Positions 25,278 through 34,904 are shown, counted from the first letter of the stretch. The stretch: 64,000 bases of DNA from RYN-230 sp963841695 (GCA_963841695.1 CAWJDQ010000015.1:434001-498000), one strand, 5' to 3'. Made by a program: numbers and translations. The notes: generated by a model not told the origin, from the sequence alone.

Positions 25278-26432
25278 GTGATCACTACGCTGGCGGTGGA
25301 GAACTACCGTTCGTTGCGGCACCTGGTCCTGCCGGTGGAGCGGCTGAACGTGGTGACGGGGGCGAACGGAAGCGGGAAGTCGAGCCTGTACCGGGCGCTG
25401 CGGGTGCTGGCCGATGCGGCGCGCAATGGTGCGGTCGCGGCGCTGGCGCGTGAGGGCGGCCTGGCGTCAACGCTGTGGGCCGGCTCGCCACGTGGCGGGC
25501 GGTCGTTGCGGGAAGGCCACCCGCCCGTTCAAGGGGGCGCCGAGCGCAGGCTGCTGCTGGGCTTTGCCGGCGACGACTTCGGGTACGCGATGGATCTGGG
25601 GCTGCCGGCGCAGACCCTGACGATGTTCGGGTCCGATCCGGAAATCAAGGCCGAGTCAGTCTGGGCCGGGCCGGTACTGCGGCCGGCTGCCCTGCTCGCC
25701 GAGCGAGCCGCCAGCGGCACGGCCCGGATCCGTGCCGCCAGCGGAGACTGGGACCGGCTGCCCTACAACCTCAAACCGTTCGACAGCATGCTCAGCGAGG
25801 TCGCCGATCCTCAGCGGGCACCGGAGTTGCTGGTGCTGCGCGAGCGGATCCGGTCCTGGCGCTTCTATGACCATCTGCGCACCGATGCAGAGGCTCCGGC
25901 GCGCACAGCCGAGATTGGCACCCGCACACCCATCCTGGGCCACGATGGCGCTGACCTGGCCGCTGCCCTGCAGACGATCCGGGAAATCGGCGACGACCAG
26001 GCCTTGGGTGAGGCCATCGATCACGCCTTCCCTGGCAGCAGCATCGAGGTCGCCGGGGCTGGCGGCCGGTTTGAACTGACACTGCGCCAGCCGGGCCTGC
26101 TGCGGCCCCTGCGGGCCGCCGAAGTCTCCGACGGGACACTGCGCTATCTGCTGTGGGTCGCCGCCCTGCTGACACCCCGGCCCCCCGAACTGCTGGTGCT
26201 GAACGAGCCGGAGACAAGCCTGCACCCCGAGCTGATCGGCCCACTGGCCGACCTGATCATCGCCGCGTCCGCCAGAACTCAGATCATTGTCGTCACGCAC
26301 GCCCAGCCGCTGGTCACCGCCCTGAAAGATGGCTCAGCCCACACGATCGAACTCATCAAGGACAACGGCAGGACTCTCATCGCCGGCCAGGGCATCCTCG
26401 ACGAACCTGCCTGGCACTGGCCCGGCCGCTGA
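25278..26432 (+). CDS. AAA-family ATPase (RecF/OLD-like)
   Basis: A 384-residue ABC-fold ATPase from GTG 25278. The start is VITTLAVENYRSLRHLVLPV with Walker A TGANGSGKSSLYRAL (about residue 32). A signature-like EVSDGTLRYLLWVAALL precedes Walker B, ELLVLNEPETSLHPEL, and then IIVVTHAQPLVTAL (H-motif). The middle (about 60-230) is a helical insertion. This resembles AAA_21/DUF2813 predicted ATPases, some of which pair with TOPRIM or nuclease genes in defence systems. No partner is next to it: a remnant precedes and a phosphotransferase follows on the other strand. The role is unknown. Confidence 0.88.
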   Translation: MITTLAVENYRSLRHLVLPVERLNVVTGANGSGKSSLYRALRVLADAARNGAVAALAREGGLASTLWAGSPRGGRSLREGHPPVQGGAERRLLLGFAGDDFGYAMDLGLPAQTLTMFGSDPEIKAESVWAGPVLRPAALLAERAASGTARIRAASGDWDRLPYNLKPFDSMLSEVADPQRAPELLVLRERIRSWRFYDHLRTDAEAPARTAEIGTRTPILGHDGADLAAALQTIREIGDDQALGEAIDHAFPGSSIEVAGAGGRFELTLRQPGLLRPLRAAEVSDGTLRYLLWVAALLTPRPPELLVLNEPETSLHPELIGPLADLIIAASARTQIIVVTHAQPLVTALKDGSAHTIELIKDNGRTLIAGQGILDEPAWHWPGR

Positions 26433-26452
26433 CAGCCCGGTGCCCTCACGGA

Positions 26453-27262
26453 CTAGGAATCCGGACAGGTCAGGCGAGTGGCGATCGCCGGGGCTGCCTC
26501 GCGCAGCCACGCCTCGGCACGGGGCAGGTAAACCCTGGCGCCGTCCTCCCATAGCTTGCGGAACACCGGGTCCAGCTCGGCCGAGGCACGCGAGTCCTCG
26601 TGATAGCGGCGCGCCACCTCGACGGCGAACGGCGCCAGCTCCGCACGCTGCCGCGCTGACATGCCATAGGCGTCCGCGAACACGGCGACCCGGTGGGGGA
26701 TATCGGCGTCCGCGAACGCGGGCGCCCGGTCCCGCGGATCGCGCAGCGGCGCCCAGAACCACACCGCGTTCGTCATGTCGTAGAGCCGGGTGGTCGGGTG
26801 GGCCAGGTCGAAGTCGATCAGCGCGACGGGCAGCCCGTCGCGGAAGACCACGTTGCCCGGGGCGTAGTCGCAGTGGCTGACTAGCTCGGTCCGCCGGGTG
26901 GCCGGGCGGCCTGCGTTGGCGGGCGTCCCGCCCCATACCGCGTCGGGCGGCGGGAGCCACCCGGTTGACGCCTCGTGCAGCGCACGAATCAGCCTGGCCA
27001 GGGCGATCAGAACGTCATCGCCTGCCGTTTCCGGTGGCAACGGGTTACGCGGCACGTCACCCGGGACGAACGACAGCATTTCGCGCCCCTGCTCGTCGAC
27101 GCCCAACGGAAGTGGCGCGCCGGTAAACCCGACGTCGCGCAGATGGGCCAGGTACGCCTGGATGGTCAGGCTGAACGGCCGCAGCGGCCGCCGCACTGTG
27201 TCCCCAATCCGCACGATCCCCTGGGTGACGCCGTCCCCGGTCAGGGGCTCGCCCTCGCTCAC
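26453..27262 (-). CDS. Aminoglycoside phosphotransferase-like kinase
   Basis: A 269-residue protein of the APH fold. GTG 27262 is chosen because the frame before it lacks similarity. The N-lobe has TQGIVRIGDTVRRPL and EMLSFVPGDVP. The catalytic loop is VSHCDYAPGNVVFRDGLP (HxDxxxxN, Asp about residue 140) and the metal site is ALIDFDLAHPTTRLYDMTNAVWFW (Asp of DFD). These proteins phosphorylate small molecules; aminoglycoside resistance is not implied. It stands alone. Confidence 0.9.
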   Translation of the reverse strand: MSEGEPLTGDGVTQGIVRIGDTVRRPLRPFSLTIQAYLAHLRDVGFTGAPLPLGVDEQGREMLSFVPGDVPRNPLPPETAGDDVLIALARLIRALHEASTGWLPPPDAVWGGTPANAGRPATRRTELVSHCDYAPGNVVFRDGLPVALIDFDLAHPTTRLYDMTNAVWFWAPLRDPRDRAPAFADADIPHRVAVFADAYGMSARQRAELAPFAVEVARRYHEDSRASAELDPVFRKLWEDGARVYLPRAEAWLREAAPAIATRLTCPDS

Positions 27263-27609
27263 ACCGCAATAGCTTAAGCAGGGGTCGAGCTGGCCGGCGG
27301 GGGGCCACGCTGGGGGCACCCGAACGAACGACGGCCTCCGGCACAGCATGGTCTCGCCGGTACGCCCGTCCGGGCGTGTCAAGCTCGGAGCGTTACCCTG
27401 CACGTTATTTGCGCCAGAGCCACCACAACCTGGCCGTTTGACCAGGGCCGCGGAGGCTGTGGCCCGGCCGGATCACCCGTCACGCGTGCGGTGACGGGCG
27501 GCGGGCCACGGACGGGCGATGTCACAGCCGGAGGCGGGAATCGCAACTAGGGACATGAGCACTGAGGCAAGAGCACCGGTGAGGACGATGCGGCGAGCGG
27601 CCGGTCGCG
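27263..27609. other. Spacer before the ECF sigma factor gene
   Basis: About 347 bases without a convincing protein. It must hold the promoters of the divergent kinase and sigma genes. Around 27477-27499 there is a CCGTCAC ... GTGACGG inverted repeat (7-bp arms, GCG-rich loop). No -10/-35 pair can be assigned with confidence. Confidence 0.4.
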
Positions 27610-28155
27610 GTGGGGGCGCGGTCGCGCGAACGGCCGCCGAGCTCGCCACTTGAGGAATTCGAGCAGGTGTACCTGCGCAACGTCGACGTCCTCATGGGCT
27701 ACTTCGCGCGCCGGTGCCGCGATCCGCAGACGGTCGCCGATCTCACCTCCGAGACGTTCGTCCGGGCCGTGGATGGCTTCGCCAGGTTCGACCCCCGCCG
27801 GGGATCGGACCGGGCGTGGCTGTTCGGCATCGCCGCCCGGGTGTTCGCCCGCCATTGCGAGCAGTCGGCGGGGGGCCGGGACGCGGTCGCGCGTCTCGGC
27901 GGTCACCGGCCGCTGGACGGGGACGAGATCGAGGAGCTCGCCGAGCGGATCGACGCCGAGCGTAAGGGCGCCGCGCTCATGCGGCGGTGCGCGCAACTGC
28001 CCGCGGTCGAGCGGGCGGCGATCGAGCTCGTCGATCTGGAGGGGCTCACCCCGAAGGAGGCGGCGCTGGCCCTCGGCGTCTCCGGGGTCGCATTCCGCAA
28101 ACGGTTGTCCCGGGCGAGGTCCCGGCTGAGGAAGGAGTACCAGGGCAATGAGTAA
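27610..28155 (+). CDS. ECF-type RNA polymerase sigma factor
   Basis: A 181-residue sigma factor. Region 2 is EQVYLRNVDVLMGYFARRCRDPQTVADLTSETFVRAVDGFARFD (about residues 18-62), with RAWLFGIAARVFARH as region 2.4. Region 4 is CAQLPAVERAAIELVDLEGLTPKEAALALGVSGVAFRKRLSRAR (about 125-170), the HTH for -35 recognition. The GTG start at 27610 is tentative. The next gene starts 8 bases before its stop, so the membrane protein encoded there is probably its regulator. Confidence 0.9.
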   Translation: MGARSRERPPSSPLEEFEQVYLRNVDVLMGYFARRCRDPQTVADLTSETFVRAVDGFARFDPRRGSDRAWLFGIAARVFARHCEQSAGGRDAVARLGGHRPLDGDEIEELAERIDAERKGAALMRRCAQLPAVERAAIELVDLEGLTPKEAALALGVSGVAFRKRLSRARSRLRKEYQGNE

Positions 28156-28699
28156 GTTCACGCAAAATCTCTGGAGTGATCTCGTGCAGGAACACGGCCC
28201 CGCGATCGCGGATGCCAGCCGGCCCGGCCCGGGCCGGGCCCGTCGCCCGCGTGTTATCGCGGGCAGCACGCTCGCGCTGGCGGTCGCAGGCACGGCGCTC
28301 GGGCTCGGCCTGACCTCGATGGGCAGCACGCCGGCGGCTGCCGCCGTTACCGTCGCGAAGGCCAGCGATGGCTCGATACTGGTGACGCTCAACAAGCCTG
28401 GAGCCCAGGCGATCGCCCAGGCCGACCAGAAGCTCGCCGCAATGGGGTTCCACGAGGGGATCGTGATTCGCATGGGGTCCGGTCCGGCAGCCGGCAACGG
28501 CCCGGTCACCTGTACGCCGGAGCCGGGCATACCGAACCAGCCAACGGTGAAGGTTCTCGTGGGCACGAACGGCACAGAGGTCATCAACCCGGGCGCCACC
28601 GCGGGCAACACAGGCGTCGGCACCTGGCACCTCAATTCCTGCAACCTCGCGGGTGACACCGGGCGGCACCGGCAACACGGGCGCCGGGTGATCTGGTGA
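28148..28699 (+). CDS. Membrane protein coupled to the ECF sigma factor
   Basis: A 183-residue protein: a short cytoplasmic part (SKFTQNLWSDLVQEHGPAIADA), one membrane helix (about residues 39-58, IAGSTLALAVAGTALGLGL) and an outside domain (ASDGSILVTLNKPGAQAIAQADQKLAAMGF). Overlap with the sigma gene and this topology suggest an anti-sigma role, but no zinc or ASD motif is visible. The C-terminus becomes R/H/G-rich (GRHRQHGRRVIW) where its true family frame may have been lost through an indel. Its stop overlaps the next gene start (GTGA). Confidence 0.65.
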   Translation: MSKFTQNLWSDLVQEHGPAIADASRPGPGRARRPRVIAGSTLALAVAGTALGLGLTSMGSTPAAAAVTVAKASDGSILVTLNKPGAQAIAQADQKLAAMGFHEGIVIRMGSGPAAGNGPVTCTPEPGIPNQPTVKVLVGTNGTEVINPGATAGNTGVGTWHLNSCNLAGDTGRHRQHGRRVIW

Positions 28700-30979
28700 C
28701 GGCCGCCGGCGCCCGACGGGCGCGGGCGTCGGCGATGGCCCGGCTGGCGGTCCGGCCCCCAGGTCGGGGGCCGGACCGCTGCGTGGTGGCCATGGCTGGC
28801 CGTCGCGGCCGCAGTCGGATGGAACCTGGTGAACCTGCGGGCGCTCACGCTCAGCGTCCCGTACGACAACGACAGCACGATGCACGAGCAGATGGTGCGG
28901 TTCGCGACCGCGCGGCTGCGCGCCGGGCACCTGCCGCTGACCAGCTGGTTCCCGTTCCTGGGTGAGGGGTCGCCGCAGTTCCTGCACTACCAGAGCCTGC
29001 CCGCGATCCTCACCGGCGCGCTCGGCCTGCTGACCGGGCCTGATCCCGCGTTCCGCTGGTCGCTGTATCTGCTGTTGTCGCTGTGGCCGGTCAGTGTCTA
29101 CCTGGCGGCCCGCGCGTTCGGGGCGGGCAGGGCGGCGGCGGCCGCCTCGGCCGCGATGGCCCCGTTCCTGATGAGCGCCCCGGGGGTCGGCTACGAGCAG
29201 GGCGCCTACGTGTGGCTGGGCTACGGCGTCTGGACCCAGCTGTGGGCGATGTGGACGCTGCCGCTGGCCTGGGGCTGGAGCTGGCGGGCGGTCCGCGACG
29301 GGCGCGGCTACCTCCCGGCGGTCGCGGCGACCGCGCTTACCGTCGCGCTGCACTTCGAGACCGGTTACCTGGCGCTGGCGGTGCTGCTCGCCTGGCCGCT
29401 GGTGGCAGGCCGGCCGCTGGCGGCCCGGCTGCGGCGGGCCGCGGTCGTCCTCGGCGGCTCGCTGCTCGCGTCGGCGTGGGTGATCGTCCCGCTCCTGCAG
29501 CAGCGGCCGTGGGCGGCGGTCAACGAGCCGCTGCAGGGCACCGGGCTCGTCAACGGCTACGGCGCGCGCCAGGTGCTGGACTGGCTGTTTACCGGGCAGC
29601 TGCTCGACGCCGGCCGGCTGCCCGTGATCACCGTGTGCGCGGCACTCGGGCTTGCCCTGGCCTGGCTGGCCTGGTCCGCCGACGCCGGCGCCCGCGCCCT
29701 GCTGGCCGCGCTCGCGGTGTGCCTGCTGTTCGCGTTCGGCCGCACGACGTTCGGGTCGCTCGTCGACGTGATCCCGGGCAGCGCCGACCTCTTCTTCCGC
29801 CGCTTCACGATGGGCGTGCAGCTCGCCGCGCTGCTGCTGGCCGGCCGGGGAGCGGCGTGGCTGGCGGCCCGCTGCGTGCGGCTGGCCCAAGCCCGGGTCC
29901 CGCGCTGGCGGCCCGGCCTGTCCCTGGCGGCCGCGGGAGTCGCGGCGGTCGCGGTGCTCGCGCCCGCCTGGCTCCAGCTCGGCGCCTACGACCGCCAGGA
30001 CAGCGCCGCGATCGCGGCCCAGCGCCGGGCGGACGCCACCCAGGGCGCCGAACTCGACCGCCTCATCGCGGTGATCCAGCGCGACGGCGGCGGCCGGACC
30101 TATGCCGGGATGCCGTCGAACTGGGGCCAGCACTTCACCGTCGGCGCGGTCCCCGTGTTCCAGTACCTGGAAAGCCGCGACGTCAACGAGGTCGGCTACA
30201 CCCTGCGGACCGCGTCGCTGATGACCGACCCGGAGTACTACTTCAACGAACGCGACCCCTCCGGCTACCGGCTGTTCGGGATCCGCTACCTCATCCTCCC
30301 CGCCGGCGACCAGCCGCCGGTGCCCGCGCGGCTGGCGATGCGCTCCGGCCCCTACCGTCTGTGGACGATCGACGGCGCCGGCTACGTCCAGGCCGGCCAG
30401 ATCGTCGGTGAGATCTCGGCGAACCGGACGAACATCGGCACCCGCAGCCGTCCGGTGCTCGGCTCCGGGCTCGCCGCGGACGGCGCTTATCTCAGCGTCA
30501 GGTACGGGTCCGGCGGTGGCCGGGATGGCCCGCTGCCGACGGCGCGAAGCCAGTCCTCCGCCGGCACGGTCAGCGCGGAACACGCCGACCTCGATGACGG
30601 CGAGGCCTCGGCGACGGTGCGGATGCGCCGCCCCGGAGTCGCGGTGCTCAGCGCCTCCTATGACCCCGGGTGGACGGCAACCGTGAACGGCCGGCGGCGA
30701 CCGACCCGGATGGTGGCGCCGGCCCTCGTCGCCGTCGATGTCCCTGCGGGCACGGACCACGTCGTGTTCAGCTTCCACGGGTACGGCGACTACCCGGAGT
30801 TGCTCGCGCTGAGCGGCCTCACCCTCGCCATGGTCGCCGTCGCGCCGGTGTGCGTGCGGCGCGCGGCGTCGCCGCGACGCCAGGGAAAGCGCCTCCCGCT
30901 GAAGGTCGAACGGGATCATCGAGGTGACCGATCGGCTCGGCACGTCCTGGCCAGGAGATGCATAGGGTTTGATCCATGA
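28696..30979 (+). CDS. YfhO-like multi-spanning membrane protein, probable frameshift at its N-terminus
   Basis: A large glycosyltransferase-C/YfhO-type protein. From GTG 28829 one frame of 716 codons runs to 30979: SVPYDNDSTMHEQMVRFA, FLGEGSPQFLHYQSLP, about ten membrane helices to residue about 390, a soluble part (LFGIRYLILPAG) and the YfhO hallmark VLSASYDPGWTATVNGR. A further helix (WWPWLAVAAAVGW) is encoded just upstream in the same frame but has no start codon. The coupled GTG at 28696 is in another frame. One extra C or G in the runs at 28756-28770 explains this. Function: probably transfer or display of lipid-linked sugars. Confidence 0.8.
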
Positions 30980-31386
30980 CCGACCCGACGCCCTACGTCC
31001 TGTTCCCCGGCACCGCTCGTGCGGCCCTGACGTTCTACGGTGACGTCTTCGGCTGTGCGGTGGAGCTGCACACGTTCGCGGAGTTCAAGCGGGCCGACGG
31101 TCCGGCCGATGCCATCGCCCACGGCGGCCTGACCGGGGGACCCGTCGCGCTGTTTGGCGCCGACGTGGCCGGGGACGAGCGGCCAGTCCGATCGGAAGGC
31201 ATGATGCTGGCCCTGCTGGGCACGGCCGCTCCCGCTACTCTGCGCACGTGGTTTTCCCGGCTCAGTGACGGCGGCCGGGTCGTGGACGACTTGCAGAAGC
31301 GGCCGTGGGGCGCATCCGACGGGCAAGTCATCGATCGTCACGGTCTGCACTGGCTCATCGGGTTCGAGGGTGACGAGAGCAACTGA
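30976..31386 (+). CDS. PhnB-like VOC-fold protein
   Basis: A 136-residue protein of the vicinal oxygen chelate fold. It has PYVLFPGTARAALTFYGDVFG, LTGGPVALFGADV, MMLALLGTAAPATLRTWFSRLSDGG and KRPWGASDGQVIDRHGLHWLIGF, the PhnB/3-demethylubiquinone-methyltransferase-like pattern. Metal ligands seem incomplete and the activity is unknown. ATG 30976 overlaps the end of the membrane-protein gene by 4 bases. Confidence 0.9.
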   Translation: MTDPTPYVLFPGTARAALTFYGDVFGCAVELHTFAEFKRADGPADAIAHGGLTGGPVALFGADVAGDERPVRSEGMMLALLGTAAPATLRTWFSRLSDGGRVVDDLQKRPWGASDGQVIDRHGLHWLIGFEGDESN

Positions 31387-31435
31387 CGCCGCCGGGCCGC
31401 AGGACAAGCAGGCCACGCCGATCTCCCAGACTCGG

Positions 31436-31993
31436 CTACCGCAGCTCGCCGGGCAGCAGGCTATAGAGCACGCTGTCGCGGCGGCCTCCCTGGAAAGGCA
31501 CGTGGGAACGAAGCAGCCCCTCACGGGTAAACCCGCAACGCACGGCGACCTGCTGCGACGCCTCATTGCCGGGACCGCACGTCAGCTCCAGCCGGGCCAG
31601 TCCCAGCTCGGCGAAAGCCCACCGGGCGAGCAGGCAGACCGCTTGCGTCGCGGCACCCCGGCCGCGGGCCTGGGGGGCGAGCCAGTACCCCACCGCCGCG
31701 CAGCCCTGATCCCGGCGAACCTCATGCAGCGAGACGCTCCCGAGCAGCAGGTCCTGGTCGCCCGGTCCGGCCAGCGCGAAGTGCAGCCCATCGCCGCGCA
31801 AGCGGGCCCGTTCCTGCTCAGCGAGGTAGTCGCGCGCATCAGTCTCGGTGTACGGAGTAGTACGCCAGGAGAACCGCTGCATCACCGGATCACGGAGCGC
31901 CAGCACCATGCCCGGCACGTCGGCCTCGCGCCAAGGGCGCAGCAGGACCACCTCACCCGCCAGTGGCGGTACCGGGAACCAAAGCTCGGCCAT
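31436..31993 (-). CDS. GNAT acetyltransferase (RimJ/RimL type)
   Basis: A 185-residue N-acetyltransferase. The start is LAGEVVLLRPWREADVPGMVLALRDP. The acetyl-CoA loop is WLAPQARGRGAATQAVCLLARWAF (Q/RxxGxG/A, about residues 105-125), then GLARLELTCGPGNEASQQVAVRCGFTREG. This matches enzymes that acetylate protein N-termini or antibiotics; substrate unknown. It is convergent with the VOC gene and stands alone. Confidence 0.92.
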   Translation of the reverse strand: MAELWFPVPPLAGEVVLLRPWREADVPGMVLALRDPVMQRFSWRTTPYTETDARDYLAEQERARLRGDGLHFALAGPGDQDLLLGSVSLHEVRRDQGCAAVGYWLAPQARGRGAATQAVCLLARWAFAELGLARLELTCGPGNEASQQVAVRCGFTREGLLRSHVPFQGGRRDSVLYSLLPGELR

Positions 31994-32024
31994 GTCGGGA
32001 TGAGCTCACCGCGTGGCGGCCTGG

Positions 32025-32456
32025 CTAGGCGCGGTCGGCGCGGCTCATGCGCAGGAAGATGATCAGCGCGACGAGCAGGAGCGCGATTCCTGCCGGTGCC
32101 AGTGTGTCGCCGAGGAAATGGCCGGGGCTCACGACGAGCGTTACCGTCTTGGCGAAGAGGAGGGCGGCGGCGAGGGCGGATGCGCCCATGACGCCCCGGA
32201 CCGCGACGGCGTGGTTGCGTGCTTCCGGGACCGTGATGCGTGCCGCCGGGGGGGCATCGACAGGGAGGTCGGCCAGCAGGGCGGTCAGTTCTTTCCCGGT
32301 ACGGGCACGCAGGGCCTGTCCGGATCGCTGGTCGAATTCCTCGGCTGTGATCCGGCCGGCCCGGAAGGCTTCGCTCAGCTCGGACTGCGCCCGGTCGCGG
32401 TCGGCGTCAGATACCCGGAGGTCGCCCGGCGGAAAGCCCCGGCCGGCTTCATCCAT
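32025..32456 (-). CDS. DUF1707 membrane protein
   Basis: A 143-residue protein. The DUF1707 domain is at about residues 12-62 (DLRVSDADRDRAQSELSEAFRAGRITAEEFDQRSGQALRARTGKELTALLADLP in segments), very common in actinobacteria. Two helices follow (about 90-112 and 116-136). The N-terminal domain is thought to act in protein contacts or transcription-like roles; the function is not settled. Confidence 0.92.
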   Translation of the reverse strand: MDEAGRGFPPGDLRVSDADRDRAQSELSEAFRAGRITAEEFDQRSGQALRARTGKELTALLADLPVDAPPAARITVPEARNHAVAVRGVMGASALAAALLFAKTVTLVVSPGHFLGDTLAPAGIALLLVALIIFLRMSRADRA

Positions 32457-32538
32457 GATTCGCGCTCCCCGGGCGCGGGATCCGGGCCGCCGGCTTACGG
32501 CCAGGTCTTCGCGCCCACGCTGGTCAGCGTATCAACGG

Positions 32539-33476
32539 TCAGCGCGACGGATGGAGGCCGTTGTTGTAGACGCGCAGCTGCATCGTGGCCAGGTCGATCA
32601 GCGGGGTCTTGATCCCGAGATCGGCGCCGCGGCGGCCCAGGTCGGCCAGCACCTGCTCGACCTCGGCGGGCCGCCCCCGGCCACGTCCCGTGACATCGAC
32701 GAGTCGACCCGCGACCCGGCCTCGGTGATCGTCTGCGTCGTGCTGGCGATCGCGTCGGCGGGCACCGGGTACCCGGCCGCCGCCGACACGGCGCTGGCCT
32801 CGGCCAGGATGGCCGGGCCCAGGTCACGTCCGCCGGGAACGGCCATGATGTCGCCCACCGTGCCCCGCATCAGGCAGGTCAGCGCGCCGATAGTCGCGAT
32901 GAACACCCACTTCTGCCACATCCGCGCGATGATCTCGTCGCTGATGCTGGCGTCGAACCCGGCCCCGGAGAGCTCGTCGTGGGCCGCCTGCAGCCGGGTG
33001 GTCCGGGTGCCGTCTTGCGTCCCGATGGTCAGGCTGGCGGCCGGGCTGAGCACGGCTATGTCGCCTTCGTCGTTGAGCTGGGCAGCGACAATGATCACTC
33101 CGCCGAGCACCGCCGGCCCGCCGAACCGCTGGCTGAGCACGGCCAGGTGGGCCATCCCGTTCAGGAACGGCACCACCGCGGTCCGCGGTCCGACGGCCGG
33201 TGCGAAGTCAGCGATGGCCTGCTCCAGCACGGTCGCCTTGACGGCCAGCAGCACGACGTCCGCAGGCTCGGCCAGTTCCCCGGCCGTGACCAGGTTCGGC
33301 CGCAGCGCCTGCCCGGCGCCGGGCCCAGCCCCCGGCCCCACGATCCGGAGCCCGCGCTCGCGCAGTTGCCCGGCACGGCGCGGGCGGACCAGGAAGGTGA
33401 CGTCCCGCCCGGCCTGCGCCAGCCGCACCCCGACATAGCCGCCGGTGGCGCCCGCCCCGACGATGAGGATCGTCAT
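32539..33476 (-). pseudogene. Ketopantoate reductase-family protein, one frameshift near the end
   Basis: A PanE/ApbA-type NADPH-dependent oxidoreductase. The Rossmann motif is ILIVGAGATGGYVGVRLAQAG, followed by DVVLLAVKATVLEQAI, TAVVPFLNGMAHL, and the catalytic-region MWQKWVFIATIGALTCLMRG (Lys). SSMSRDVAGG is followed by a frame change near 32675. The expected ending (AEVEQVLADLGRRGADL then IDLATMQLRVYNN) lies in another frame down to TGA at 32539-32541. One missing C near GGGGGC explains it. As written the protein ends early at 32598. Confidence 0.82.
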
Positions 33477-33650
33477 GGCCTCAGCGCCTCCTTCCGTATC
33501 CCAGGCGGACGACGCTCAATCTACCGAGACCACCAAGCGGCCATCGACCGGGCTTAAGCTGACCTGCGCCAGCTGACCTGCCGTCAGCCGGCGGCTCGCG
33601 ACGTGGCTCGCGGACCCGGTGCCGGTAACGAGTTGGACGGAGGCCCGTGA

Positions 33651-34526
33651 ATGGCACGGCGGCCAGAATCTGCTGCACGTCGTTACGGCAAGGTTTTCGA
33701 TGAGGTCGCGGCGGAGTACGACCGCCACCGTCCGGCTTATCCCGACGAACTCGTCGACCGGGCGTGCCAGGTCGCCGGGATCGGGAGCGGTGATCGCGTG
33801 CTTGAGGTCGGGTGCGGAAGCGGCCAGCTGACGCGCAGCCTCGTCGCCCGGGGCCTGCGGGTCACGGCCCTCGAACCCGGCCAGAACCTCATCGCACTGG
33901 CCAGGCAGAACCTGGAAGATGCCGGCGAGGTGGAATTTGTGAACGCTCAGTTCGAGGAGGCGTTGCTGCCCTGCGGGCAGTTTCCGGCCGTGTTCTCCGC
34001 GTCCGCGTTTCACTGGATTGACCCGGAGGTCAGCTGGCAGAAGACCGCTGACGTGCTTGCTCCCGGTGGAACGCTCGCCCTCGTGCAATACGGCGGACTT
34101 GAGGAGCCGCGCAGCCAGCGGGATCAGGACGCCGCGCTCGCCGCGATACGAAAGGTCGCCCCGGACATTGCCGCTCACTGGCCGGCCTACCGGGATCTCG
34201 ACGCCACGCTGGCCGGGATGGAGCAACGCCGGGGCAACGTCTCAGCGGTATGGGCCTGGTTCGGCAGCCACGACATAGGGCGAGATTATGCCGGCCTCTT
34301 GTTCGGTGATGTCCAGGTGGCCGTCATGCCCAAGCTCGTCGAGCACACTCCGGACGAGGTCAATGCCCTCCTCCGCACGATGTCGTTTTACGCCCGGCTT
34401 TCAGCGGGCCAGCGCCGGGCCCTTGAGCGTGAGCACCAGGCCATTTATGAGCGACTCGGGCGGCCGATTCGCGCGAGCACGGTCGCCGCTCTCGTCACGG
34501 CCCGCCTGCGTCCTCAACGGGCCTGA
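33651..34526 (+). CDS. Class I SAM-dependent methyltransferase
   Basis: A 291-residue enzyme. The N-terminus ARRYGKVFDEVAAEYDRHRPAYPDELVD is typical. Motif I is VLEVGCGSGQLT (about residue 48), then VTALEPGQNLIALA (motif II), FSASAFHWIDPEVSWQKTADVLAPGGTLALVQYGG (motifs III-IV). The C-terminus is helical. This is a close relative of the truncated methyltransferase at 24139-24750. Substrate unknown. It is complete. Confidence 0.92.
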   Translation: MARRPESAARRYGKVFDEVAAEYDRHRPAYPDELVDRACQVAGIGSGDRVLEVGCGSGQLTRSLVARGLRVTALEPGQNLIALARQNLEDAGEVEFVNAQFEEALLPCGQFPAVFSASAFHWIDPEVSWQKTADVLAPGGTLALVQYGGLEEPRSQRDQDAALAAIRKVAPDIAAHWPAYRDLDATLAGMEQRRGNVSAVWAWFGSHDIGRDYAGLLFGDVQVAVMPKLVEHTPDEVNALLRTMSFYARLSAGQRRALEREHQAIYERLGRPIRASTVAALVTARLRPQRA

Positions 34527-34527
34527 C

Positions 34528-34542
34528 GGCCGGACGCCGGCC
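34528..34542. terminator. Hairpin between convergent genes
   Basis: GGCCGG (34528-34533), loop ACG, CCGGCC (34537-34542), directly after the methyltransferase stop and before the end of the convergent regulator gene. The stem is short and lacks a T-run. Confidence 0.4.
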
Positions 34543-34580
34543 GCGGCCAAACCCCCGGCCGTGACACCCGGTCCTGGTGC

Positions 34581-34904
34581 CTAATCCGCTGACGTACCCG
34601 TACGTTCGATCTGGCTGATCAGGAGCTTGAGCTGGGTGATCTCCTCGGCGAGGGCGGCCTGGCCTGCTTTCGTGAGGGTGACCCAGGTGCGGGCGCGCTT
34701 CCCGGCGTAGCCCTTCTCGAGAGTGATGAGCCCGGCGTTTTCCAGCACCCCCAGGTGCTGGGAGAGGTTTCCCGCGGTCAGTTCCAGGTTGCTGCGCAGG
34801 TAGCTGAACTCGACCCGGCGCGCCTCGTGCGCGATGGTGAGGATGCCGAGCCGGACCCGCTGGTGGACGGTGTCGTCGAGCCCGTTAGCGGGATGGCCGG
34901 TCAT
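34581..34904 (-). CDS. Winged-helix regulator (ArsR/MarR-like)
   Basis: A 107-residue DNA-binding protein from ATG 34904. The wHTH is RVRLGILTIAHEARRVEFSYLRSNLELTAGNLSQHLGVLENAGLITLEKGYAGKRARTWVTLTKAGQAAL in order, with recognition helix TAGNLSQHLGVLENAG and the wing KRARTWVTLT. Related regulators are often paired with a membrane protein. Here its start overlaps the end of one (ATGA, 34901-34904), and a longer open frame upstream is that protein's shifted frame. Confidence 0.9.
   Translation of the reverse strand: MTGHPANGLDDTVHQRVRLGILTIAHEARRVEFSYLRSNLELTAGNLSQHLGVLENAGLITLEKGYAGKRARTWVTLTKAGQAALAEEITQLKLLISQIERTGTSAD

Noticed and set aside
26453..27262. Aminoglycoside resistance gene
   Set aside because: The fold is APH-like, yet the sequence gives no reason to assign antibiotic resistance; many relatives act on other small molecules.
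28046..30943. A 965-codon minus-strand frame opposite the YfhO-like gene
   Set aside because: Very long, but rich in Arg, Gly, Gln and His with no hydrophobic pattern or motifs; it is the complement of a high-GC membrane protein gene.
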